Part shown: positions 15,102-24,559 of the stretch, piece after piece
Layout of the letters: the number at the start of each line of letters is the position of its first letter
Position numbering within the stretch: position 1 is the stretch's first letter
From: JBBQIY01 sp964553035
GTDB taxonomy: Bacteria; Verrucomicrobiota; Kiritimatiellia; RFP12; UBA3636
Direction of reading: 5' to 3'
Assembly (NCBI GenBank): GCA_964553035.1
Contig: CAZKJH010000019.1
Span: 1-38,665, forward strand
DNA: 38,665 nt
Program-made: the position numbers and the translations under genes
The notes under the pieces: generated by a model
The model's database searches: none
What the model saw: only the letters and a program-made list of their open reading frames with translations
Told to the model about the DNA's origin: nothing

Positions 15102-15395
15102 CGAAAAACGCGAAGCCTTTCATGAAGTTTCACCTGTTTGCCGTGCTGGCACAGGCTGAAAACCACGGAAGGAGAAAGAGAAGTGCGCAGTGTCTAGGGG
15201 TCTTTTAGAAGTCTATCTTTTTTTTTACAAGATTGGTGGAAGATGGGCACATCAACTGGCAGGGGTTCTGGATTCCCAAGCTGGCACAAAGCCAATGCGT
15301 GGTCTACGAGCGGTTTCGCGGGACCATTCAACCGAACCTGAATGGAACAGCGCGGTGAAAGCGGATGGGGCGCATGAGATGGCTTTCACCCTCGG
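15102..15395. other. Intergenic stretch without recognisable gene
   Basis: Short open frames (15190-15426 for example) show no start signal, no recognisable domain and an amino acid composition unlike a real protein. A T-run at about 15220-15229 (TCTTTTTTTTTACAAG) lies on the exit side of no gene. I see nothing else that can be assigned. Confidence 0.4.
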
Positions 15396-17588
15396 TCATT
15401 CGCGTGTGGGGAGCTGCTGGCGGTAGCGTTCGAGGCGTGCCTCGGACTGCGCGGCGACATCCTCGCGTCCGGCATCACGCCAGCGGGTCGTGGCCTCGAG
15501 TCCAGCTTGCTCCGCCTCCGCAAACCGGCCTGTTTCCGCGAGGGCGGCGGCAAGGGTATCGATGCGCATTGGGTCGGTCGCACCACGCCAGCGAATCAGG
15601 AACTGAATCAGCGACAGGGCGCGAGGGCCATCGCGAAGTTCGTCTTCTGGGGCTGTTGCGCGGATCCAGGCCAAGAGCCCGTAAGCACCTTCAGCCGTAA
15701 GATCCGTCTGGATTGCCTGCTCGAGCAGGGTGGCAGCCTCGGCGCGACGCTCCTGCCGATAGAGCAGGTGTGCGAGGGAAACGGAAATCAGCGCCGTTTC
15801 GGGGCTAAGCACCAGCGCGCGGCGATAGGCCGATTGCGCCTCCTCGGGCTGCTGGAGCGCTTCGAGAACCGCGCCGAGTCTCTGAAAGGCTTCAGCATCG
15901 CGGGGATCGTAGCGGGTAGCGTTGAGGTAGGCATCCCGTGCGGCGGCGAGGTTGCCCTGACGCTGGTACAGCAGACCGGTGACGCGCCAGGTGGGGGCGA
16001 AGTCCGAATCCAGCGTGCGTGCCTTGCACAGCAGCGCGGCTGCTGCATCAAACTTTCCGGCAGTGACCTGTTGGAGACCGAGAAGCGTATACAGTTCGGC
16101 GTGGAAGTTATAGCCGTCGGTCGCGGTTTTGATCGGCGTGTTGCACCAGACGGCAGCGACGAGAATCACGAACGCGGCCACGAGTGCCTGACGCTTGGAT
16201 CGGCGGTGGTACCAAAGACCACGGTCGAGCGCAACGGCGGCGAAGACGCATAGTGCCGGGATTGCCACGAGCCGGTAACGGGAAGCCACGAAGAAGAGTG
16301 CCACCGAAAAAGCGTAGGCCGCGGCGAACAGCGCGGGCAACCAGGCGCCGGGATGCTTCCGCACGCCGACGACGAAACCCCAGCAGGCCAGCGGAAAGAC
16401 GACGCCGAAGGGAAATGCGAAGGATCCGATCCGCCAGACAAGGATCCGTAGCAGGCGGTAATAGCCAGTGAAAGCGTAGACATCCACATTGCGGGGCAAC
16501 TCGCGCGAGTTGGTCACCTGCCGCAGCTTGCGCCCCAACTGGCGGAGGAAATGGCGCGGATGCTGGCGCAGATACGTCAGCGATTGACGGTAGTAGAAGC
16601 GGTCGGCATCGACGGCGTGGTAAATTCCAGCGCGTAGCGGCATCTTGTCGAGGCTTTCCCAGTCGTAACCGGGGCGGATGGCGATTGTGGCATCGGAGCG
16701 CAGGTTGTTGCCGATATAAAAGTTGAGGCCGCCATTGTGCGATATCAACGTAAAACGGCCAGTTGCCAGGGCATTCTGAGCCGTGACCGGCGCAAGAGCG
16801 AGCAACGTGCCGAAGGCGAGCAACGCAGGGGCCACGGCGGCGAGTAGGACGGCGCGCAGACGGCGATGCGGCTGCTCTTCCGGCATTCCTGCGAGTTTTG
16901 TCTTCAGGCGCGTTGCGAACAGGCCGACCGCAGCAAGCGGAAGGAAGAAGAGGTTGTTCGGAATCGTCAACGCAGCCAATCCCGCACAGAGTCCCGCCGT
17001 GATCCAACCGGAAGGTCGGTCCCGTTTCATGGCCTGCAGGAGAAGATTCAGGAAAACCATGTTCAAAAGCGCCGCGAGGCCCGCCGGCAGCAATTGCAGG
17101 TTGAAGAAAAGCAGGGGACCGTAGGCCGCGGTCAGGCAGCCGGCCAGGAGGCCCGTATGCGGCCGGAAGAGACGTTTTGCTAAGCGACAGGCACTGAGCG
17201 CGGTCAATGCGCCCAGAACGGCCAGTGCGCCGTGGGCGGCCGCCAGATGATGGCCGCAGATCCAGTATACTCCTGCTAGAAAATACGCGAATCCGGGTGG
17301 CTGGTAATAGGGCGTGATTGGAGCGTACCGTCCGGACAGAAACTGTCCGGCTAGGTCGTGATAGGTGCGCGCATCGATCACCGGAGCAAGCCAGCTCGGA
17401 TCGTTGGGGCCGTCTAGCAGCATCAGCAGATGCAAGAGCAAGGCCAACCCGAAGACCAAAACCTCGATCCGATTCTGAGCGCAGAGCTTCCGAGTCCGTC
17501 GGAAGAACTGAAGGAGCCACCGCCGAACTCGGTATCCGACAGAGAGGAGCGTTGATCTGTCGAGAAATGTCATCTGTTTGGGAAACAT
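15396..17588 (-). CDS. GT-C (family 39-like) membrane glycosyltransferase fused to C-terminal TPR repeats
   Basis: 730 aa. Residues 40 to about 470 form roughly ten membrane segments (VLVFGLALLLHLLMLL; AAHGALAVLGALTALSAC; LFFLPLAAVGLFA; LVAAFVILVAAVWC). An early luminal loop has acidic PVIDARTYHDLA and YQPPGFAYF, the hallmarks of ArnT/PMT-type enzymes that move sugar from a polyprenyl-phosphate donor outside the membrane. Residues about 490-700 are TPR repeats (AAARDAYLNATRYDPRDAEAF; AQSAYRRALVLSP; AATLLEQAIQTD). Substrate unknown; protein O-glycosylation or lipid/glycan decoration are options. It starts 17 bases downstream of the DUF4838 gene's stop on the same strand, so the two are probably one operon. 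ATG 17573 is an alternative start. Confidence 0.83.
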   Translation of the reverse strand: MFPKQMTFLDRSTLLSVGYRVRRWLLQFFRRTRKLCAQNRIEVLVFGLALLLHLLMLLDGPNDPSWLAPVIDARTYHDLAGQFLSGRYAPITPYYQPPGFAYFLAGVYWICGHHLAAAHGALAVLGALTALSACRLAKRLFRPHTGLLAGCLTAAYGPLLFFNLQLLPAGLAALLNMVFLNLLLQAMKRDRPSGWITAGLCAGLAALTIPNNLFFLPLAAVGLFATRLKTKLAGMPEEQPHRRLRAVLLAAVAPALLAFGTLLALAPVTAQNALATGRFTLISHNGGLNFYIGNNLRSDATIAIRPGYDWESLDKMPLRAGIYHAVDADRFYYRQSLTYLRQHPRHFLRQLGRKLRQVTNSRELPRNVDVYAFTGYYRLLRILVWRIGSFAFPFGVVFPLACWGFVVGVRKHPGAWLPALFAAAYAFSVALFFVASRYRLVAIPALCVFAAVALDRGLWYHRRSKRQALVAAFVILVAAVWCNTPIKTATDGYNFHAELYTLLGLQQVTAGKFDAAAALLCKARTLDSDFAPTWRVTGLLYQRQGNLAAARDAYLNATRYDPRDAEAFQRLGAVLEALQQPEEAQSAYRRALVLSPETALISVSLAHLLYRQERRAEAATLLEQAIQTDLTAEGAYGLLAWIRATAPEDELRDGPRALSLIQFLIRWRGATDPMRIDTLAAALAETGRFAEAEQAGLEATTRWRDAGREDVAAQSEARLERYRQQLPTRE

Positions 17589-17605
17589 TCTGCGTTGTTC
17601 TTCGT

Positions 17606-20035
17606 TTAGTCCTGCGCTGTCTCGGAGGTGTGCTTCACCAGAATAATCCTATCCACCAACGCCAAGTCCACCTCGCCAGCTCGCAGCCCTTGAACTGGCT
17701 CGCCCCCATAGAGCGGTCCCTGGAACTTGATCGAGGCGTATGCATCCCATTCGTTCGGGTCTCCCGGCTCCCACAGATCGGCGAGGTTGAGACTGGTCGA
17801 CCAGCTTTTCGATGAAAACCAGATCTGGGACTGTGGTGACAAGGCAATCCGGCCTAGCTTGTAGAGACGGTAGACGTTGGGCGTGATCTCGTCTTTTTCG
17901 ATGGCGCGTCGAATACCGTGTGTTTTTGTATCACTCTGGTAAAACCCGAAATTGAATGGAAGTTCCGGCGTGTGCGCTGACGGAGCAAATCCAAAGGCCG
18001 CATCTGGGTCGTCGAAGTAGCCTTGTGCGGACGCATTGTTGGCGTGCATCGTCGGCATGAATGTTCGTATGCGTAAGCGGTCGATTCCATCGAACTCGGC
18101 GGGCAAGGGCTTCTCACCGCCGCCCCGGATCCGACTCTCGAAGATCGACACGATGCGCTCGCCCAGCGGTCGTGGCTGCGAAACGAGGTCTGCACGCTTG
18201 GCTTCATTGACGGCCTTGATTCGTGCGGAATAAATCTTGTAATCAGCAAAGTAATCCGGGTAAGCCGCTGTCAGGTCGAACCACCGGAACAAGGTGGCAA
18301 AGTCGAGATTACGCCGCAGGCGCTGCACGTTCGCCAGCTCAAACGGAAGCGCAACGGCCTGCTTTTCCATTTCATCAAAATAGCCTTGCCAGCGGAAAAT
18401 ATTCTCCGGCGTCAGGTAGGGCCAGATTTCTTCGGAATACGCGTTTGAGGAATACGTAACCCCACGAGGCATCTCCTTGATAGCCTTTCGTCCCTGCTCC
18501 AACTCCTCAAGATACGTTCGCACAAGTGCTCCTGCGGGGCCATATTGATGGTCGGTGAACTCTCGAATGATCGCATCTGTATCGCACTGGATGTCCTGAC
18601 TGAGTTTGAGAAAGAGGTATCCGAGCAGTTCGGTGAAGTTGCCGCCCTCAAGAACTCCCGGTGAGTGTTCCAAGTACATCCCGCGAGCCCCCTCCTTGTA
18701 CATCAATTGCATAGCGATGATCAGCCGATCCACGTTGCCGAGCGGCATGACATATCCCGACCCATACGGGTTGGGGTAGTAATAGACCCAAACGTGCGAG
18801 GTGATCTTGCCCCAGCCCTGCAGGTCGCGATAGGTTTCTTGCATGCCCGGATCAGGTTGACTCCAGTCGCCTAAGTACGGATCTTCGATCGGGGCAAAGA
18901 CGATCACAAAGTTGTCAGGGAAGCGCTGGCCACTTTCCAATGTTGGCGGTTTTTGAGACTGATCGCGACGGTAGGCTACTCCTTTGAGCAGAACCTCCGG
19001 GTGCTTTTCTTTCAAGAAGGCAGACAACTCCAGCAGGTAATCGAAGTAGGGCCCACCGGGCGCATCATATTTCTGCACTAGGTTTTTGCACTCAGGACAG
19101 TGGCAGAACGCACCGCCGACGTCCATCGCGCCGACAGTGATGAGCGTCTGTTCTTCTTCGCGTTCAATTTGCCCGAGAACGCGTCGAGTCAGCTCATCCC
19201 TCAGTGCCCGATTGCTGAAACAGAGTTGCTGGCCTGGCGTACGAACGCCGGACTCGGTCATCGTGAAGAACTCGGGATTCGTCTCGAAGTAGTCCTTTTT
19301 CGTAATCCAGACGTACGGTTCCCACTGGTGCGTGTCCGGGTTGGGTGGAATAAAACAATGGATGGTGTGAGCACCACCGATGCCGTCCCTACCCCGCAGT
19401 GCAGACATAATGCCCCGCTCCTGCATCTGTTTCCAATCGGAATGGGATTGCTTCCAGCGATAGGTCAGGTTGACGCCCTGCTGATAATAGAAGTTTTCGT
19501 TGAAGTAAGGAGCATCTTCGCGGTATCCAAAAGAAAAGCCTCGCTTACGGTTGAACGGTTCCAAAGTCAGCGTTTTACGCGAGGGCATTACAGGATCGCT
19601 GAACATCGAATACCAGCGCCACCCGAGCGAGTTTTCGAGGAACTCCATCACCGCGTACAGGTTGCCGCGTGCGCCCTGCCCGAACAGAAAGAGATCCTGT
19701 CCGATGCTGCGTACGATATGCTCCTCGTCCTTCAATTCGGATAACGGATCGGAACCGGTCTGTTTGAGGGACGGCACACTCAACCCAACAAAAATCGCGG
19801 GGGTGCCCGACACATATGCTTCAGGTGTCACCACAGAAAACGCTACACCCGTGATCTCGTGCAGTGCGTTCGTCAGAACCTTAACGGCATAGTCATCCAC
19901 GCTCGTAGGCTGATCCGGTTTGACAATTCGATAGGCGGTCGTGCCGTTTTGCGCGATCTGCAACACGGTGCTTGAGGAGAGTGCTGTCAGACAGGTAAGA
20001 CACACTATTAAAATTGCAATTCTTGAAGTTCTCAT
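17606..20035 (-). CDS. Exported DUF4838 protein, putative glycoside hydrolase
   Basis: 809 aa with signal peptide SRIAILIVCLTCLTALSSS. Residues 30-130 resemble the alpha-glucuronidase N-terminal accessory domain (YAVKVLTNALHEITGVAF; PAIFVGL; LRSIGQDLFLFGQGARGNLYAVMEFLE, given here approximately). The DUF4838 domain follows, with WRWYSMF, the Cys cluster FCHCPECKN near residue 310, WVYYYPNPYGSG, and GARGMYLEHSPGVLEGGNFTELLGYLFLKLSQD. Family members occur in polysaccharide utilisation loci of PVC bacteria and Bacteroidetes and are presumed glycosidases; no activity can be claimed. The C-terminal 150 residues are beta-rich. Its ATG overlaps the stop of the acetyltransferase gene by 4 bases, and the glycosyltransferase gene follows. 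Confidence 0.85.
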   Translation of the reverse strand: MRTSRIAILIVCLTCLTALSSSTVLQIAQNGTTAYRIVKPDQPTSVDDYAVKVLTNALHEITGVAFSVVTPEAYVSGTPAIFVGLSVPSLKQTGSDPLSELKDEEHIVRSIGQDLFLFGQGARGNLYAVMEFLENSLGWRWYSMFSDPVMPSRKTLTLEPFNRKRGFSFGYREDAPYFNENFYYQQGVNLTYRWKQSHSDWKQMQERGIMSALRGRDGIGGAHTIHCFIPPNPDTHQWEPYVWITKKDYFETNPEFFTMTESGVRTPGQQLCFSNRALRDELTRRVLGQIEREEEQTLITVGAMDVGGAFCHCPECKNLVQKYDAPGGPYFDYLLELSAFLKEKHPEVLLKGVAYRRDQSQKPPTLESGQRFPDNFVIVFAPIEDPYLGDWSQPDPGMQETYRDLQGWGKITSHVWVYYYPNPYGSGYVMPLGNVDRLIIAMQLMYKEGARGMYLEHSPGVLEGGNFTELLGYLFLKLSQDIQCDTDAIIREFTDHQYGPAGALVRTYLEELEQGRKAIKEMPRGVTYSSNAYSEEIWPYLTPENIFRWQGYFDEMEKQAVALPFELANVQRLRRNLDFATLFRWFDLTAAYPDYFADYKIYSARIKAVNEAKRADLVSQPRPLGERIVSIFESRIRGGGEKPLPAEFDGIDRLRIRTFMPTMHANNASAQGYFDDPDAAFGFAPSAHTPELPFNFGFYQSDTKTHGIRRAIEKDEITPNVYRLYKLGRIALSPQSQIWFSSKSWSTSLNLADLWEPGDPNEWDAYASIKFQGPLYGGEPVQGLRAGEVDLALVDRIILVKHTSETAQD

Positions 20036-20733
20036 GCTTGTTTTGTTTTCCTTTGTAGTTCACGGGGACTATTGACCATAGACTGTAGACCATCAGGGAT
20101 TGCCTCCGGCAACTTTAGGGAACTTCGCCCTACTCCCTCTAAGAAAGGCGTCAGCCTTTCGCTTCCTCTGCGGATATTCAAAATAGGCTCGAATCGCTCT
20201 GGCCAGTTTAACTCCTCAAGGATCTTTTTCCAGCGCTCGGGATGGCTTTCATCGGACACAACTGGCTGAAACCCAAGCCTGAGATATGTGATGATGGCCG
20301 CACGCCGCCAATCATCTGTTAACAGCGTCATAGACGTGAATCCTTCTCGGACAGCCTGATGAAGAACGGCTAGGGAAACAAGATAGCCCAGCTTTTTTCC
20401 TGTAAAATTGGGATGCGCTCCCACCATGTGAACAACACCTTGCTTAGCATCCTGTGAAGCCCAGCACGAAGCCGTGGCTGCGCCCCGTCCATCATCAGCA
20501 AGAATAAACCAAACTCTCTCTGGACGAAAGTGTTGATCTCCCACCATCTCCTTGGCAAAATTCGACTGGCCTTTTTTCCGTTCAAATGACAGGTCGATCA
20601 CTTCATTCCAGATCTCCTGATCACCTTCCCGATAATGGCGGCACTGAAAACCTGTCGGCACCTGAAGTTCCTCCAGATGACTCAGGTTAAGGATTTTCAT
20701 TTTCAGTTGCGGCAGTTTGGTTTCTGTTCCCAC
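20032..20733 (-). CDS. GNAT-family N-acetyltransferase
   Basis: 233 aa from the GTG at 20733; ATG at 20700 (MKILNLSHLEEL) gives 222 aa and is equally likely. The acetyl-CoA-binding region is visible: VHMVGAHPNFTGKKLGYLVSLAVLHQAVREGFTSMTLLTDDWRRAAIITYLRLGFQP, with FTGKKLGY standing for the Q/RxxGxG/A loop and the YLRLGFQP motif at the end. Substrate unknown. The last 35 residues are low complexity and may be read-in from intergenic sequence. Its stop overlaps the DUF4838 start (ATGA), placing it first in a three-gene leftward operon. Confidence 0.78.
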   Translation of the reverse strand: MGTETKLPQLKMKILNLSHLEELQVPTGFQCRHYREGDQEIWNEVIDLSFERKKGQSNFAKEMVGDQHFRPERVWFILADDGRGAATASCWASQDAKQGVVHMVGAHPNFTGKKLGYLVSLAVLHQAVREGFTSMTLLTDDWRRAAIITYLRLGFQPVVSDESHPERWKKILEELNWPERFEPILNIRRGSERLTPFLEGVGRSSLKLPEAIPDGLQSMVNSPRELQRKTKQA

Positions 20734-20821
20734 GATTCGATACCTTCACTACGTTTTGTTGAGCTCAATAACCAGCCAAGCTCTCAGCCAATGCAAGTAA
20801 TGTAGCATTTTCTGAGTTATC

Positions 20822-20937
20822 GAGCAAATTGAGTTTTTAGGCGCTTTAGTGCTTGCTTCTTTTAAAAAGATAAGCTAGCCTTTTCCCTCTATCGAAATGG
20901 GATTGTTATAACCAAATCCACTATAAAGGATCCATCA
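20822..20937 (+). promoter_or_regulatory. Upstream region of the beta-helix gene with a motif shared with the 32360 gene
   Basis: GCTTGCTTCTTTTAAAAAGA followed by TAAGCTAGCC (20850-20880) resembles, with a similar AT-rich and TTTTTAGCGC-like lead, the minus-strand sequence upstream of the secreted beta-helix gene (32485-32536). Just before the gene, ACTATAAAGGATCCATCA also resembles ACTATAAATGGAGGTTTACT upstream of 32360. Shared regulation of the two genes is inferred. The region is divergent with the GNAT operon. Confidence 0.4.
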
Positions 20938-23091
20938 ATGACAAGCGAACTTACAAGCATGGCAACGCCCTATATGGGCGAATGGGTAAACGCACAGGAG
21001 CACGGAGCGTCCGGATCGGAATTCCAGACGGTTGGCTCGATTCAAGCGGGATCCAATAAAATCAAGGTTCAGGACGCAGGTGATTTCCGAGTCGGTCAGG
21101 AGGTCACAATTTCCGATTGTCATCTGCATCACTACGGCATGGTTTATAATCAGGCAGCACCCTATTTGGCTGAAAACCAGAGCCTGCTCAAAGACGAAAT
21201 AGAACTGCGCGGATTAAATGCAAACAAATCATGGCAAACGTTTGTCGTCGACTTCTCCAAAACCGATCCGGTAACCTTCCGGTGGATGGCGGTAGACCCC
21301 GCTCATCAGACCCTGACCACTACCCATCCTGTCATTCATCGCCGCTGGTGCTGGCAAGGGGAGTCGCTTCCAATCGATTCGGACTGGGTGACGCTGACCG
21401 ACGGCGTCCAAATGCGCTTTAAAAAACGCGATTGGCTACCAGGTGAGAGCATCTCATTTCACGCACGGAATCGGCTCTTTGCTCGCATTACTGGCATTCG
21501 CGGCAAGACGTTGACGTTAAGTGAGAGCGCAACAGGTGATGCCCCGGAGGCCGTGGTGCGCCATCACGACCAGATCGCGCTCCAGGCCGCCTTAGACCAA
21601 GCCATTGCAGAGCGCAAGGGCCTCTTTATTCCTGCGGGACGCTACCGATTATCCGAAGGACTTTGGATTCGAAACGCCTCCGTGCGAATCGAGGGCGCGC
21701 ATCGCGACCATGTCACACTCGACATCAGCGAAGATAACACCGCTGTCTTCTGGATTTCTGGGGGAAGAGATGTTGTTATCAAGAATCTAAGTCTGGTCGG
21801 CCATACAGGTTTTATGGAGTTGCCCGCCAATTCGAATTTTTCGTCGGCCACCGGCTTTGCATACTGGCCCACGGCCAACCAGCAGATGGAGATCAAGGGG
21901 TGTGCGGCGGCAAACTTCGTGGGCACGGAACGGGTTCTGTTCGAGGACTTGAAGGTGTCGCGTATGGCTTCGGAGGCGTTTTACTCGCATGGTTCGGAGC
22001 GATACGGATTGCCCCCCTACATTCAAGCACCGCATAAGGGGCGCCCAGAACTGCTCACGCAATACACCAAATCCTGCACTTACCACCGCTGCATTGTCAA
22101 CGATTGCGGTTTCAACGCTTTCAACAACAACGATCATGCTGAAAACACCTGCATCCTGCACTGCCATGTCGAGCGCATCAGCAATTTCTGCGAGAACGCC
22201 AGCCGGTTTTCCCGCATCATCGGCAATTATGTGCTGGACGGCTGTGCCACCAGCGTGCATGGCGGCTCCGCCGCCGACCCGCACAAGATTGGATCTACGC
22301 AGGCCATTATCGCGGATAACGTATTCGAAGGCGGAACGATCGGCGGCGGTCTCTCCATCGGCAACAACGCAACCCAGGTCACCGTAGCCAACAACCTGTT
22401 CATCGGTTACAGCAAAGAATGTGCTATCATCATCAACGGAGGCCGACGGATCATCGTGACAGGAAATCACATCGACATGACGCAGATTGAAAACAATCCA
22501 GATAACGAACGCTGCGGCATCACGGTCGAAGCCTCGAATGTCGTCGTGGCCGACAATCATATCTACGTCCGGGGCGAGGGGTCAGAAAAGGTCACCGGAA
22601 TCCATGTCGCCGATGATGCCGTTAACATTAATATTCATGACAATCTCATCGAAAATTGCCATTATGGGTTCCGCACGGGGCGTCGGGTCTATATTCCGCA
22701 GGGCGAGAAAGGCCCGTTCGAGTTTCTGAAGGGGCATTTCGAATTTCATCATACGGAATCCGCAGTGGAGGAAGTGCTCAGTTCCAACGCATTCCGCGAC
22801 AACGCCTTGCCGCTCCGGTGCGACGATTCCGCGCCGTACCGCGGCTGGAACCTCCGGTGGCTCACCGGCACTCAGGCTGGCAAGACCTCGACCATCGAAA
22901 CCTACAATTTTAAGGATCGGACGATCACGCTGAAGGAAGGGGCGTCCTCACAGGTCGGCGACCGGTTTGCTGTGTATCCGCATCGCGCGAACTGGCAGGT
23001 TCATCATAACACCATCACCGATTGTGTGAATCCAATGACCATGGAATTGCTGGGAACAGACGGTATTCAACTCGACAACAACTTGCTTTAA
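20938..23091 (+). CDS. Right-handed parallel beta-helix protein (pectate-lyase superfamily)
   Basis: 717 aa with AAAGGA 9 bases before ATG 20938. No signal peptide is visible (MTSELTSMATPYMGEW), so it may act in the cytoplasm. From about residue 205 (LQAALDQAIAERKGLFIPAGRYRLSEGLWI), the motif that opens pectate-lyase-superfamily domains, it runs as a beta-helix with repeated N-x-x-turns: FEDLKVSR, CTYHRCIVNDCGFNAF, IIGNYVLDGC, IIADNVFEGG, VTVANNLFIGY, IIVTGNHIDM, VVVADNHIYV, INIHDNLIENC, NWQVHHNTITDC. Polysaccharide lyase, epimerase or hydrolase activity is possible; catalytic residues cannot be assigned. It precedes an ankyrin-like remnant and the Gfo/Idh/MocA and GH2 genes. Confidence 0.83.
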   Translation: MTSELTSMATPYMGEWVNAQEHGASGSEFQTVGSIQAGSNKIKVQDAGDFRVGQEVTISDCHLHHYGMVYNQAAPYLAENQSLLKDEIELRGLNANKSWQTFVVDFSKTDPVTFRWMAVDPAHQTLTTTHPVIHRRWCWQGESLPIDSDWVTLTDGVQMRFKKRDWLPGESISFHARNRLFARITGIRGKTLTLSESATGDAPEAVVRHHDQIALQAALDQAIAERKGLFIPAGRYRLSEGLWIRNASVRIEGAHRDHVTLDISEDNTAVFWISGGRDVVIKNLSLVGHTGFMELPANSNFSSATGFAYWPTANQQMEIKGCAAANFVGTERVLFEDLKVSRMASEAFYSHGSERYGLPPYIQAPHKGRPELLTQYTKSCTYHRCIVNDCGFNAFNNNDHAENTCILHCHVERISNFCENASRFSRIIGNYVLDGCATSVHGGSAADPHKIGSTQAIIADNVFEGGTIGGGLSIGNNATQVTVANNLFIGYSKECAIIINGGRRIIVTGNHIDMTQIENNPDNERCGITVEASNVVVADNHIYVRGEGSEKVTGIHVADDAVNINIHDNLIENCHYGFRTGRRVYIPQGEKGPFEFLKGHFEFHHTESAVEEVLSSNAFRDNALPLRCDDSAPYRGWNLRWLTGTQAGKTSTIETYNFKDRTITLKEGASSQVGDRFAVYPHRANWQVHHNTITDCVNPMTMELLGTDGIQLDNNLL

Positions 23092-23228
23092 TACCGTGCG
23101 AATTCCATTCACCGCTCTCAAGCTCGATGGTCTATGCGCAAAACCTTACAATGAACAGAGGCAAAATAACAACATCCTCTTCCCTGCACCCACCCTACCG
23201 AGTTCTTCCTTCCGATCTTCCCAACAGT

Positions 23229-23396
23229 GGCATCCTGTTCGTCGATCACCAGGCGCACGGCCGGCATGGGGAGGTCGTCGCGTTCCTCCTGCGTCAGGGC
23301 GCACGCAACGACCGTCGGGACAAATTTGGACGCAGCCCAGCCGAAGTCGCCAAAATTCATGGGTTTCCGGACATCGAAGCCACCCTGCGGACTTGA
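23229..23396 (+). pseudogene. Orphan ankyrin-repeat fragment
   Basis: The frame reads ILFVDHQAHGRHGEVVAFLL then RQGARNDRRDKFGRSPAEVA and KIHGFPDIEATLRT, which is one full ankyrin repeat (G-H-x-E-V-V-x-x-L-L-x-x-G-A and D-x-x-G-x-S-P) plus the start of another. Upstream codons in the frame (from ATG 23151) do not look like ankyrin and no ribosome binding site is evident. Either a degraded remnant of a larger gene or a very short ankyrin protein. It ends 33 bases before the oxidoreductase. Confidence 0.5.
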
Positions 23397-23429
23397 TCCG
23401 CCCGACGATAGGAAATAACGAGGAAGACC

Positions 23430-24551
23430 ATGCCAACAATTCAACTAGGTGTCGTAGGCTACGGACATAATCCAAAACTGCAAAGCGGGCGAGGCGGCGG
23501 TCTATTCCGGCAGTCGGTGGAAGGCTTTGAAAACGTGATTCCGACGGCTGTCTGCGACATTGCCCCAGAGGCGCTCGCGATGGCTCGCGAGCGGTTTCCT
23601 AACATCGCGACTTTCAACAACTTCGATGAAATGCTGGACACCACATCGCTCAACGCCGTGATCGTCGGAACGCCGGCGACAAGCCATGCCGCGTTTGCCG
23701 TCAAAGCACTCGCAAAGGGCATCAACGTCCTTTCTGAAATTCCCTGCGTCTTTACCGTTGAGGAAGCGCAAACGCTGTGGGACGCGCATCTAAAAAGCCG
23801 CGCACTCTATATGACCGGATCGAATACAAACTTCAGGGGATATATTGATGCCGCCGTGGATTTGAAGCAACGGGGCATCTTGGGTGACCCGATCTATGCG
23901 GAATCGGAATACATTCACAATATGCGTTCAGAATTCGAGACCACGCCCTGGCGCAAAACGTATGAGCCGATCCGGTACTGCACCCATTCTCTGGGACCGT
24001 TGTTACGGCTGATCGATGAAGATCTGGAATGGGTGACCTGTTTTGACACGGGAAGCCATCTTGAAAAGGATCCCGACCAGCACGATTTCATGGCGGCACT
24101 GTTCCGCACCCGGTCCAACGTGGTGGTGCGGTTCGTCGCCTCGTTCATTAATGAAGCAGGTCACCACATCTGGCAGTATCGTATCTTCACCACCAAGGGC
24201 ACGTTCGAACGCACCGCCGGCCAGTATACATCCATGGGATATGTCCCCGCCGAAAGTCCACGCACGCTTTTTTATTCCAAGGAACTACCGCTGACAAAAA
24301 ATCGAGTAGAACTGCCTGTCGGCGATATGCCGCCGGCCCATGCCGACAATCCGAAGGCGGCTGGACATGGAGGCATCGACTATGCCATGCTAGATGCCTT
24401 TTTCACAGCAATTCGGGAGGGCAGTCCCTCACCGGTCAGCTTGCGTGATGGCCTGCGCATGACGCTGCCGGGCCTCTATGCGGCTGAGTCCGCCCGCAAC
24501 GGCGGTGCCCTGACCCGCATTCTCTATCCGTGGAGCGAAGCCAAAGCGTAA
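23430..24551 (+). CDS. Gfo/Idh/MocA-family NAD(P)-dependent oxidoreductase
   Basis: 373 aa, ATG 23430 preceded by GAGGAAG. The N-terminal Rossmann fold opens with LGVVGYGHNP (GxGxxx-type loop), then VCDIAPEALAMARERF and the second strand VIVGTPATSHAAFAVKALAKG. The usual catalytic motif EKP is here EIP (LSEIPCVFTVEEAQTLW), so the Lys is replaced by Ile. The C-terminal dimerisation and substrate domain contains RYCTHSLGPLLRL, with the His expected to face substrate. Likely acts on a sugar or a derivative released by the neighbouring carbohydrate genes. Its stop lies 8 bases before the ATG of the GH2 gene, so they are probably co-transcribed. Confidence 0.85.
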   Translation: MPTIQLGVVGYGHNPKLQSGRGGGLFRQSVEGFENVIPTAVCDIAPEALAMARERFPNIATFNNFDEMLDTTSLNAVIVGTPATSHAAFAVKALAKGINVLSEIPCVFTVEEAQTLWDAHLKSRALYMTGSNTNFRGYIDAAVDLKQRGILGDPIYAESEYIHNMRSEFETTPWRKTYEPIRYCTHSLGPLLRLIDEDLEWVTCFDTGSHLEKDPDQHDFMAALFRTRSNVVVRFVASFINEAGHHIWQYRIFTTKGTFERTAGQYTSMGYVPAESPRTLFYSKELPLTKNRVELPVGDMPPAHADNPKAAGHGGIDYAMLDAFFTAIREGSPSPVSLRDGLRMTLPGLYAAESARNGGALTRILYPWSEAKA

Positions 24552-24559
24552 CCCAACAC

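Noticed and set aside
15190..15426. 78-codon plus-strand ORF as a small gene
   Set aside because: No ribosome binding site, no domain, and it runs into the opposite-strand glycosyltransferase gene.
16108..17520. 470-codon frame on the minus strand overlapping the glycosyltransferase gene in another frame
   Set aside because: Arg/Ser/Pro-rich frame-shift shadow of a recognisable membrane protein; no domain.
21787..22560. 257-codon minus-strand frame opposite the beta-helix gene
   Set aside because: Plus strand shows repeated beta-helix turns; the minus frame has no recognisable features.
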